A stretch of DNA of 22,810 nt from a virus. Below, in pieces: positions 7,044 to 13,455 of this stretch (its first letter is position 1; each line of letters opens with the position of its first letter). The position numbers were made by a program, and so were the translations under genes. The notes under the pieces were generated by a model. That model worked only from the letters and a program-made list of their open reading frames with translations, ran no database searches and was not told the DNA's origin. The stretch spans positions 26,804-49,613 of IMG/VR virus record IMGVR_UViG_3300030451_005683. One strand, written 5' to 3'.

Positions 7044-7958
7044 ATGTCATTCGCAAATCTAAAGAAACAGTCACGACTAGGCAGTCTCACTTCTAAACTT
7101 ACAAGTGAGATCGAAAAGATGAACAAAGGCACTACTAATGGTGCTGATGAGCGTCTTTGGAAACTAGAAGTTGACAAAGCAGGTAACGGTTATGCTGTAA
7201 TCCGTTTTCTTCCTGCACCCGACGGGGAAGAACTTCCATGGGCAAAGGTATGGTCACATGCTTTTCAAGGTCCCGGAGGTTGGTACATTGAGAACAGTCT
7301 CACCACACTAGGTCAGAAAGATCCAGTGTCGGAGTACAATAGACTACTATGGAATAGTGGTAGTGATGACGATAAAGATCAAGCAAGAAAGCAGAAGAGA
7401 AAACTCTCATATATCTCAAACATATATGTTGTAAAGGATCCTGCTAATCCACAAAATGAAGGTAAAGTATTCTTATACAAGTTCGGTAAAAAGATCTTTG
7501 ATAAGATAACTGCAGCAATGCAACCTGAGTTTGAAGATGAGGAAGCAATTGATCCATTTGACTTCTGGCAAGGTGCTAACTTCAAGTTGAAGGCAAAGAA
7601 CGTTGCCGGTTATAGAAACTACGATTCAAGTGAGTTCACAAAAACTGAAGCATTATTGGATGACGATGATGCATTAGAAACCATATGGAAAGGACAATTT
7701 TCATTGGAAGAGTTCACAAAGGCAGATCAATTCAAGTCCTATCAGGATTTGGAGAAGAGAATGAATGCTGTATTGAATCCATCTACTGCAAGAAAGGCAC
7801 TCGACCCTGAAACTTTTGACGAGCAAGAGGAAGTTACTCTCAAGTCTCGTGAGCAAGTCAAGGAAGAGGCAAGTGTCATAAAAGAACCAGTTGCTGTGGC
7901 AGCAAGTGAAGACACTGATGATGCCCTTTCATATTTCCAACGTTTAGCGGAGGAATAA
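7044..7958 (+). CDS. 32: gp32 single-stranded DNA-binding protein
   Basis: This 304-aa protein begins MSFANLKKQSRLGSLTSKL, the cyanophage gp32 start, with a basic N-terminal region for cooperative binding. The OB-fold core includes LWKLEVDKAGNGYAVIRFLP (about 38-57), GGWYIENSLTTLGQKDPV (78-95) and GKVFLYKFGKKIFDKI. The C-terminus is acidic and ends DTDDALSYFQRLAEE, matching the domain that recruits other replication proteins. The protein coats single-stranded DNA during replication and recombination and works with gp59. The ATG at 7044 is chosen over the one at 6987 because the family begins MSFANLKK. No cysteine is present, so the zinc site of T4 gp32 (His64, Cys77, Cys87, Cys90) is missing. 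Confidence 0.92.
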   Translation: MSFANLKKQSRLGSLTSKLTSEIEKMNKGTTNGADERLWKLEVDKAGNGYAVIRFLPAPDGEELPWAKVWSHAFQGPGGWYIENSLTTLGQKDPVSEYNRLLWNSGSDDDKDQARKQKRKLSYISNIYVVKDPANPQNEGKVFLYKFGKKIFDKITAAMQPEFEDEEAIDPFDFWQGANFKLKAKNVAGYRNYDSSEFTKTEALLDDDDALETIWKGQFSLEEFTKADQFKSYQDLEKRMNAVLNPSTARKALDPETFDEQEEVTLKSREQVKEEASVIKEPVAVAASEDTDDALSYFQRLAEE

Positions 7959-7959
7959 T

Positions 7960-8154
7960 ATGGCAGGATCAGACCTACTTGCAGCAGCAAGTCTCAACCT
8001 CAATGAAGCATGGAACATGTCATGGGGTGAGGGTATTCAATTCCTAATCGTATTGATTATCCTATACTATATCAAGAAACGTATTGACTTGCACTTCACA
8101 AGAAAGAATGCAAAGAATACTATCTACAAAGTAAAAATTGTAGACAAACCTTGA
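7960..8154 (+). CDS. Small single-span membrane protein
   Basis: This 64-aa protein has a hydrophobic helix at about residues 26-39 (GIQFLIVLIILYYI) followed by a basic stretch (KKRIDLHFTRKNAKN), which suggests one membrane span with a positive cytoplasmic side. It starts 1 base after the gp32 stop and is the last gene of the rightward block, followed by a strong terminator. The function is not recognised. Confidence 0.65.
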   Translation: MAGSDLLAAASLNLNEAWNMSWGEGIQFLIVLIILYYIKKRIDLHFTRKNAKNTIYKVKIVDKP

Positions 8155-8227
8155 GCAAATTCGACTTTTAGTTCCAAAAATACCGGAAAAAAAACTCCGG
8201 TATTTTTTTTGTCTTAAGGTTTTTTAT
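8153..8227 (+). repeat. 75-nt gene-end/terminator/leader module, copy B
   Basis: This is the second copy of the module at 3332-3406, aligned without gaps. Bases 8154-8171 would read SKFDF-stop, matching the SKIDF-stop that ends the glycosyltransferase gene in copy A, but here they lie just after a TGA and belong to no gene. The distal AAGG-T6-AT matches the ribosome site and spacer that lead into the epimerase ATG in copy A, but here no ATG follows. Confidence 0.75.
8176..8210. terminator. Intrinsic bidirectional terminator
   Basis: AAAAATACCGGA (8176-8187) pairs perfectly with TCCGGTATTTTT (8196-8207) around an A-rich loop, and T8 runs from 8203 to 8210. The A-run on the other side provides a U-tract for the opposite strand. 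It sits between convergent genes, ending the gp32 operon on the plus strand and the gp4-gp53 operon on the minus strand. Confidence 0.9.
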
Positions 8228-8889
8228 CTAGGTGACAGTACTCTAAGATTGTCGCCTTTTTTAGTGCGACTATCAATATATTGTGAACTATCTGTATATC
8301 TCATTATTTCCTTCATATCTAAGAATATCTGTGTTAGGAAATTAGTTCTAAGTAAATATATGGTTCTCTTGGCATCATTCTTATTAACTTCATACTGGTA
8401 ATTAGTAACTGCACCCATTACCTCAGTTCCTAATTTAGTTTTGTTACCTTGATCATAATAATTGAATTGAAATGTAGAATCTACCACCAGACCTTCACTA
8501 AGAAGTAATGCACCGGTGCTAGGATGAACTATCTCTTTAGTTTCATAATGATGAACATCATTGAGGTGCTCTTGAGTATATTTGTTATCTAAGTAACGGT
8601 TTAGATCTGTGTCTGACATTGGCCACTCATCACGAACATTCAATATATTATTTGACAATAAAACCACCCAATCAAGGTTTGAATCCCCATATGCTTTGAA
8701 TGCTACATTATCAGGTCTATCATCACCTTGTATTGCAAATTCTTCAAATGCCACTGCATCACGAAATATATCATCACGAATTTTTGCACGTTTGAATAAA
8801 TTTTTAGATTTTACAAAATCAGTACTAGAATTCCTATTATCAGTAAAGGATGGTAGTAAAATATCGGGGAAATTGGTGAAATATGCCAT
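8224..8889 (-). CDS. 53: gp53 baseplate wedge subunit
   Basis: This 221-aa protein begins MAYFTNFPDILLPS and has the gp53 features YTDNRN-like (FTDNRNSSTDFVKSKNLFKR), an AYGDSNLDWVVLLSNNI segment that resembles LysM-like wedge proteins, and the C-terminal AKRTIYLLRTNFLTQIFLDMKEIM. T4 gp53 (196 aa) joins adjacent wedges to complete the baseplate around the hub. The ATG complement overlaps the upstream gp48 stop by one base, so translation is coupled. It is the last gene of the leftward operon. The assignment is supported by order: 4 and 53 are also close in T4. Confidence 0.82.
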   Translation of the reverse strand: MAYFTNFPDILLPSFTDNRNSSTDFVKSKNLFKRAKIRDDIFRDAVAFEEFAIQGDDRPDNVAFKAYGDSNLDWVVLLSNNILNVRDEWPMSDTDLNRYLDNKYTQEHLNDVHHYETKEIVHPSTGALLLSEGLVVDSTFQFNYYDQGNKTKLGTEVMGAVTNYQYEVNKNDAKRTIYLLRTNFLTQIFLDMKEIMRYTDSSQYIDSRTKKGDNLRVLSPR

Positions 8890-10874
8890 TAGAATCCTGT
8901 ATCCTCCAGTGAAATTGGTTCAAATCCTCCTAAACCTTTTGGACTTCCAAATTCATCAGAGAAGTCCAAAGGACTTCCCGGTTCAAGATCATTGAGGTAA
9001 TCATTACGGAATATTGGGGTAAGTTCGGTAAAGTTCAAATTCATAATAGTTCTAACCGGTGATGACCCTGCTGCAGAGTCCTCATATGATTGATACACTC
9101 CATCAGGAGCATAATTTATCTCACATGTTGTGAGTGCACATATTTTATGTACTGGCAGACCCTTTATTCTTTGCCCTTCATTTGTTCGGTATCTAATTCT
9201 GAAGATATTTGGAGATCCTAAAAATATTCTATTTGCGTTAGCTCTTCCCGGTGCCATACCTTGTTTGAAGAATCTTTGTATTCTTCTCATTACAGAGGCA
9301 TCTAATTCATCATTTGGAGCAAAATTGAAGGAAAATACAAAATTTCTCAATTTAGGACCATTGAACAATAATTCTAAGTTGGGGTTTATGACTGTTCCTA
9401 CTGTTCTTGCCAACATTTGATTTGCATCAACATTTATTCCTGCTCTACTCAAAGCAAATTGTGATATTATGGCACTAATTGCTTCTCCTGTTGGACCACT
9501 TACTGATCCTCCTTGTATGCTATTCAGAATCTTCTTTATATCTCCTCCTATCTGTCCAAACGCTTGTCCAAAATCTCCACCTCGCACCACTTGCCTTACT
9601 GCATTTTGTGCGGTCATAAATGCTGCCATTTCTAGAGGATTTGCTCTTCCATCTCCCCATGCAACACCATTTGAAAACGTGAGGTTATTTGGAATTGGCA
9701 TTTTTACCATACCTAAAAAGTTTCTTAGCACAGAATTTCTTTGTACACCCTCAAGATATGGAGATCCGGTAGTAGCCTCATTAGCAATATTCGCATTACC
9801 GTCTTTCAATTGGTTTTGTTGAGGAGGACTGTATGAAAATTGTTCTAATATGATATGATCTTGACCACCTATAGTTCCTTCACTTCCATATACAGCATCA
9901 TGTGGATATTTCAAAGCAACAAAAGTATCCTTCTCAACACCAAATGATTTTACGAATCTTTCATCATCTTCTTTGAATAATTCATTAATAGCAACATCTT
10001 TAGCATCATATATTGCTATTCCAGCAGATTCACCATGATTCTCTAGTTCATCCTCAATAATTGTCTTTGTATCGTCAGTTTGATCTTCTGCTATTTCCTC
10101 AAAAACTTCAACTGTATTTAATTCGGAGGTAGTAGACCCACTTTGGGTTTTTCTTTCTTCTAAAGATTCAATTGTGTATCCATCTCGTAAGAAACCCTCA
10201 TGAGTAAGTTCTTTATTAGCAATTTCTTCATATCTATCTGCTACCCAATGTGCTCCATTTCCTCTTAGTTCTTTTATCAGTTGTTCTTTATCTAAATTAT
10301 AGGTATCAGCATACAAATCTAACTGAAATAGTTGTGTGAGAAGAGCAACTTTTGTATTTGGGTGGTCGTAAATGGCGTTATAAGCGTTGACATTATATTC
10401 CTCTCCTGCACCAATATACAACCCCTCTCCAGATGCTTTGTATCTTCCCTGCCCGAAAAATGGCATGGTGAAGTTTTTTACATTCTTGAATCCGAAGTTC
10501 TTATCCATCAAACCAAAAGTCGGACTACCCGGAGTAAGATCTATCATTCCTATAAATTGTTCTGCTTCTGCACCAACTACAGCAGTTTCATATTTTATTT
10601 CACCATCTACGTAGGTGGTTACTTTTAGACCTTCTATATTTGGTATCTCTGAATTTATTCCATTTATAAATTCACCATTAGCATTATTAGTATGAACATG
10701 ATCATTACTCTGTATATAAACTTCAATTCTTCCATCTGGTAAAGTAATAACATTTGAACCATTAGTCTGATCAATAAATTCACGTAGATTTTTGAATGTA
10801 TCCTGCCAACCACCTTTATCTGTATTCAGAAGAAGGTCATAAGAACTCATTATGTCATCTGTTTCACCACTCAT
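8889..10874 (-). CDS. 48: gp48-like baseplate tail-tube cap protein, enlarged
   Basis: This 661-aa protein carries the gp48 signature in its C-terminal quarter: LFNGPKLRNFVFSFNFAPND, then ASVMRRIQRFFKQGMAPGR, and later GLPVHKICALTTCEINYAPDGVY and MNLNFTELTPI. In T4, gp48 caps the hub and, with gp54, starts tail-tube polymerisation. T4 gp48 is 364 aa. The extra sequence here is an acidic N-terminal half (about 1-330) with no motif I recognise, apart from repeated beta-rich stretches, then a glycine- and alanine-rich linker (about 415-480). One-base overlaps or abutments link it to both neighbours. The structural role is secure, the exact gp48 orthology likely. Confidence 0.72.
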   Translation of the reverse strand: MSGETDDIMSSYDLLLNTDKGGWQDTFKNLREFIDQTNGSNVITLPDGRIEVYIQSNDHVHTNNANGEFINGINSEIPNIEGLKVTTYVDGEIKYETAVVGAEAEQFIGMIDLTPGSPTFGLMDKNFGFKNVKNFTMPFFGQGRYKASGEGLYIGAGEEYNVNAYNAIYDHPNTKVALLTQLFQLDLYADTYNLDKEQLIKELRGNGAHWVADRYEEIANKELTHEGFLRDGYTIESLEERKTQSGSTTSELNTVEVFEEIAEDQTDDTKTIIEDELENHGESAGIAIYDAKDVAINELFKEDDERFVKSFGVEKDTFVALKYPHDAVYGSEGTIGGQDHIILEQFSYSPPQQNQLKDGNANIANEATTGSPYLEGVQRNSVLRNFLGMVKMPIPNNLTFSNGVAWGDGRANPLEMAAFMTAQNAVRQVVRGGDFGQAFGQIGGDIKKILNSIQGGSVSGPTGEAISAIISQFALSRAGINVDANQMLARTVGTVINPNLELLFNGPKLRNFVFSFNFAPNDELDASVMRRIQRFFKQGMAPGRANANRIFLGSPNIFRIRYRTNEGQRIKGLPVHKICALTTCEINYAPDGVYQSYEDSAAGSSPVRTIMNLNFTELTPIFRNDYLNDLEPGSPLDFSDEFGSPKGLGGFEPISLEDTGF

Positions 10875-11266
10875 TACTGATACCTCGCTATATTTACTGG
10901 CATTTCAATACCACCTAGAACTCTTACGAATTCTGATAATGATAAACTAAATGCTTTTTCCCAATCCGACATAGGAACTTCTGAAAAATTTGACCTTACG
11001 TAACCGTACAGGTATTTATGGTATCCTGTGATGACTGTTGGATCATTATTTTCATCAATATATCTCATGATTGCCATTCTGTTTGATGGTTTGGTGTAAT
11101 GAAGGTTTATACCATAAAAAGCACCTGACTCTGTTGCTAAGACATAGCATAAGGGGTGTTTATCGTAGAAAGGGAGTGTTTCTTTATACTTTGCAGAGTA
11201 TCTGAACAGTAAAAGTTTTCCCGGCCTGACGTCGGATGGTTGAGTGTTGAGTAAACTAGATGCCAA
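10874..11266 (-). CDS. Conserved phage protein, structural/packaging neighbourhood, function unknown
   Basis: This 130-aa protein has a pattern of alternating polar and aromatic residues: GKLLLFRYSAKYKETLPFYDKHPLCYVL, then GAFYGINLHYTKPSNRMAIM. I recognise the form G-K-x-x-x-F-x-Y ... Y-D-x-x-P-L ... G-x-N-x-H-Y-x-x-P as recurring in T4-like and related phages, but cannot name a function with confidence. Databases sometimes attach DNA-end or tail-completion names to such genes. It lies between gp4 and gp48, with an 11-base overlap with gp4, so a role in virion assembly is inferred. Confidence 0.6.
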   Translation of the reverse strand: MASSLLNTQPSDVRPGKLLLFRYSAKYKETLPFYDKHPLCYVLATESGAFYGINLHYTKPSNRMAIMRYIDENNDPTVITGYHKYLYGYVRSNFSEVPMSDWEKAFSLSLSEFVRVLGGIEMPVNIARYQ

Positions 11267-11690
11267 GTTCTTTCTCCGTTATGATTTGAAAGTTCCACTT
11301 ACGATCTTTGCAGAATGATTCTGCTGCCTTCCATTTTGCTTGGTTTTTAGCAAATTCATATACCTCTGCAATGTACTTCTTAGTTCTTCTTTTCTGTATA
11401 GTAGGACCTTTGACCTGTTTTTGTGGTTTGACCTCAATGAGTCTTTCCTCTATTTTACCAGTAGAACTCTTCATTTTGACATAAAAGTCTGGAAAATACC
11501 TATGAAAACGATTGTCAATAGGTGATTTGTATGGTATAACTACCTCTTCACTAGACCATTTCAATATATTCACATTACCATCACACCATCGCATGAATTT
11601 CAGTTCCCATAAAGAGCGATATATCACCTTAGTGGGATCACCTTTATACTTTTTTGGGTTGGAAGGTCGGAACTTCCCCTTATATGACAT
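11256..11690 (-). CDS. 4: gp4 head completion protein (nuclease-like fold)
   Basis: This 144-aa protein (T4 gp4 is about 150 aa) shows the gp4 pattern KGKFRPSNPKKYKGDPTKVIYRSLWELKFMRWCD and RYFPDFYV. Asp68 (in PDF) and Glu86-x-Lys88 (in IEVKP) form a PD-x(n)-E-x-K arrangement, the catalytic core of the PD-(D/E)XK or TnsA-like nuclease fold. In T4, gp4 completes the filled head before tail joining; the nuclease-like fold suggests DNA-end trimming, but that is not proven. It is the first gene of the leftward operon. A late promoter candidate lies 21 bases upstream on the minus strand. Confidence 0.87.
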   Translation of the reverse strand: MSYKGKFRPSNPKKYKGDPTKVIYRSLWELKFMRWCDGNVNILKWSSEEVVIPYKSPIDNRFHRYFPDFYVKMKSSTGKIEERLIEVKPQKQVKGPTIQKRRTKKYIAEVYEFAKNQAKWKAAESFCKDRKWNFQIITEKELGI

Positions 11691-11697
11691 ACATAGT

Positions 11698-11705
11698 ATA
11701 TACTG
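11698..11705 (+). promoter_or_regulatory. Candidate late promoter for gp54 (degenerate)
   Basis: TATATACT in the context CATAGTATATACTG resembles the plus-strand late promoter context CATAGTATAAATAGG at 22725-22739. It matches only 5 of 8 bases of the T4 consensus TATAAATA and lies 13 bases before the gp54 ATG. Position and the parallel layout support it more than the sequence does. Confidence 0.35.
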
Positions 11706-11711
11706 TCCATC

Positions 11712-11719
11712 TATTTAGA
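11712..11719 (-). promoter_or_regulatory. Candidate late promoter for the gp4-gp53 operon
   Basis: On the minus strand the bases read TCTAAATA, 7 of 8 matching the T4 late consensus TATAAATA. It ends 21 bases before the gp4 ATG, a suitable spacing for a short leader. It overlaps the gp54 start codon on the other strand. Confidence 0.5.
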
Positions 11720-12525
11720 TGCCTAATTCAAGAGTTTTTTCAAAAGATAGATTTTACTTGAGAACAGAAGAGTTGTATAATCTCGGTGGGTTCAATAATG
11801 CTGTACCTGCATTTAATAATCTTTATGACGTTTATATCAACTTCAATACTCAGGGTGGAAATCCTAACCTCATGCAGTTTATAAAGCAGCATGTGGTATT
11901 ACCCGCTAATGATGTAATGAATGAACCGGGAGATAATTTAGCAATATTCTGTTCAGAAGCGGTTTTACCCGGTTCACAGATTCAAACTGCCTCTGTCAGT
12001 GGTTTGAGACAAGGTATAACACAAAATTATGCTGTATACAGGAGATATCCTGATTTCAATCTCACCTTCTATGCTCAAAAAGACTATTTTACTCAAGAAG
12101 TATTCAATGCATGGTTAGAATATATTTCACCTATACAAATTGAAGATCGGAATCATGGTAGTATAGATCGACAAAGAGGTAGAGACAATGCTTATAAAAA
12201 ACTAAAATATCCTAGATCCTATAAATGTGAGATGGAAATTACAGCGTTTAGTAGTGATTTTCTAATGCCTGAGAGTAGATTGGAGGATTCAAGTCGTATA
12301 CGTAAGAGGACACCTAACTTCATCACATATTATATGAAGAATTGTTTCCCTGCAAGTATTATTGCTGCTCCTCTGGCGTATGGAAAGGCAGAGTTGGTGA
12401 AAACCACTATCACTTTCAAATATGACTACTTTACTATTGATAGAGGTGCAAGAACTAATGATGAAGAAGCTTCACTGCAACAAAAAGCAAGAAAATTAAT
12501 AAGTCCATTTATGCTTGCTATATAA
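11719..12525 (+). CDS. 54: gp54-like baseplate/tail-tube initiator
   Basis: This 268-aa protein has the tail-tube-type pattern shared by gp54 and gp19: an N-terminal FDVxI-like strand (YDVYINFN), CSEAVLPGSQIQTA (the conserved LPG turn), NYAVYRRYPDFNLTFYAQKDYFTQEVFNAWLEYI, and a C-terminal MKNCFPASIIAAPLAYGKAELVKTTITFKYDYFTI. T4 gp54 (320 aa) sits on gp48 and nucleates the tube. A 28-base divergent intergenic region with late-promoter-like sequences separates it from gp4. It is the first gene of the hub operon. It could be a tube paralogue; gp54 is preferred from position next to gp48 and gp26. Confidence 0.72.
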   Translation: MPNSRVFSKDRFYLRTEELYNLGGFNNAVPAFNNLYDVYINFNTQGGNPNLMQFIKQHVVLPANDVMNEPGDNLAIFCSEAVLPGSQIQTASVSGLRQGITQNYAVYRRYPDFNLTFYAQKDYFTQEVFNAWLEYISPIQIEDRNHGSIDRQRGRDNAYKKLKYPRSYKCEMEITAFSSDFLMPESRLEDSSRIRKRTPNFITYYMKNCFPASIIAAPLAYGKAELVKTTITFKYDYFTIDRGARTNDEEASLQQKARKLISPFMLAI

Positions 12526-12544
12526 TATACTGAATTGAAAAATT

Positions 12545-13273
12545 ATGCCATTACCAAAGGTTTCAACCCCGGTATTTGAACTAGATTTGATTTCATCTAA
12601 TAAAAAGGTAAAATTTCGCCCCTTTTTAGTAAAAGAGGAGAAATCATTACTTGTTGCATTAGAAAGTGGTGATGATAAGACTATCTACAATACACTCAAA
12701 AGTGTGTTGAAGTCTTGTATTCTCACTCGTGGCATCAAAGTAGATGAACTACCTAGTTTTGACTTAGAATACTTATTTTTGAATATAAGAGGTAAATCAG
12801 TTGGTGAAACTGTAGAATTACTTGTCACATGTAAGGATGATGGGGAAACTCAAGTCCCTTTGACTATAGAAATGTCAGATATAAAACTAAATGTGCCTGA
12901 TGAACATAATGATACTATTGATTTAGGAAATAACCTATTTCTAAAACTAAAGTATCCTTCACTTGAACAATTTGTACAAAATAACTTTATTGTTTCCGAA
13001 TTAAAAAGCACAGATTTAGTTGAAAAGACATTTGATAGTGTCGCTGATTGTATTGATCAAGTTTATAATGAAGATGAAGCGTGGTCTGCAAGTGAATGTA
13101 CAAAAAAAGAATTATTAGATTTTGTTGGGCAACTAAGTTCAAATCAATTTCAAAAAATTGAAGAATTTTTTACCACAATGCCTAAGTTGTCATATAAAAC
13201 CACAGTGAAGAATCCTAAAACTAAAAAGGATAATGATGTTGTAATTGAGGGTTTATCAAATTTTTTCGCGTGA
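12545..13273 (+). CDS. 26: gp26 baseplate hub subunit (T4 baseplate family)
   Basis: This 242-aa protein begins MPLPKVSTPVFELDLISSNK and continues KVKFRPFLVKEEKSLLVALESGD, a clear match to the T4 gp26-like baseplate family (T4 gp26 is about 208 aa). Family members help assemble the central hub. A region around CILTRGIKVDELPSFDLEYLFLNIRGKSVGE is also typical. The gene ends TTATCAAATTTTTTCGCGTGA, where T6C forms a slippery heptamer in the reading frame. The downstream ORF overlaps the stop (TGATG). The 19-base gap upstream contains TATAATATAC, a weak late-promoter-like sequence. Confidence 0.85.
   Translation: MPLPKVSTPVFELDLISSNKKVKFRPFLVKEEKSLLVALESGDDKTIYNTLKSVLKSCILTRGIKVDELPSFDLEYLFLNIRGKSVGETVELLVTCKDDGETQVPLTIEMSDIKLNVPDEHNDTIDLGNNLFLKLKYPSLEQFVQNNFIVSELKSTDLVEKTFDSVADCIDQVYNEDEAWSASECTKKELLDFVGQLSSNQFQKIEEFFTTMPKLSYKTTVKNPKTKKDNDVVIEGLSNFFA
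13261..13267 (+). promoter_or_regulatory. Candidate -1 frameshift slippery heptamer TTTTTTC
   Basis: In the gp26 frame the bases read as T-TTT-TTC, the X-XXY-YYZ layout required for tandem -1 slippage. A slip would replace the last Ala-stop by Arg-Val and continue into the downstream 61-codon ORF, giving a gp26-gp51-like fusion of about 303 aa. The stop follows only 3 bases later. I saw no convincing downstream pseudoknot. Confidence 0.4.
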
Positions 13274-13455
13274 TGATGTATCATGAGTCTCTATCATCAT
13301 ACATGGAAAATATGTTTGCTCTGGTTCAATTCCATTCATGGAGTATATCAGAGGTAGAGAATATGATACCGTGGGAAAAACAAACCTACATTGAAATGCT
13401 TCATAATTATGTTGAAAAGAAAAATTTAGAAGCACAGCAAGCAAAGAATGGCTGA
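13273..13455 (+). CDS. gp51-like baseplate hub assembly protein, short
   Basis: This 60-aa protein (ATG at 13273; another ATG follows at 13276) has FHSWSISEVENMIPWEKQTYIEMLHNYVEKKN, a compact helical motif typical of short chaperone-like ORFs downstream of tail or hub chaperones. In T4 gene 51, a hub assembly catalyst, follows gene 26, so position suggests a gp51 counterpart, although T4 gp51 is much longer (249 aa). The ATG overlaps the gp26 stop by one base and a GTG lies at 13270. It can be expressed by reinitiation or by frameshifting from gp26. The 3' end overlaps the next gene by 8 bases. Confidence 0.55.
   Translation: MMYHESLSSYMENMFALVQFHSWSISEVENMIPWEKQTYIEMLHNYVEKKNLEAQQAKNG

Noticed and set aside
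8609-8995. Plus-strand ORF of 128 codons spanning the gp53/gp48 junction
   Set aside because: It runs antisense to two coupled genes and lacks any family pattern.
9469-9822. Plus-strand ORF of 117 codons opposite gp48
   Set aside because: gp48 on the minus strand has a conserved signature; the plus-strand reading has none and no ribosome site.
11013-11020. CATAAATA on the minus strand as a late promoter for gp48
   Set aside because: It is inside the coding sequence of the 130-aa gene, about 140 bases from the gp48 ATG, and the genes are tightly coupled; likely chance in AT-rich DNA.
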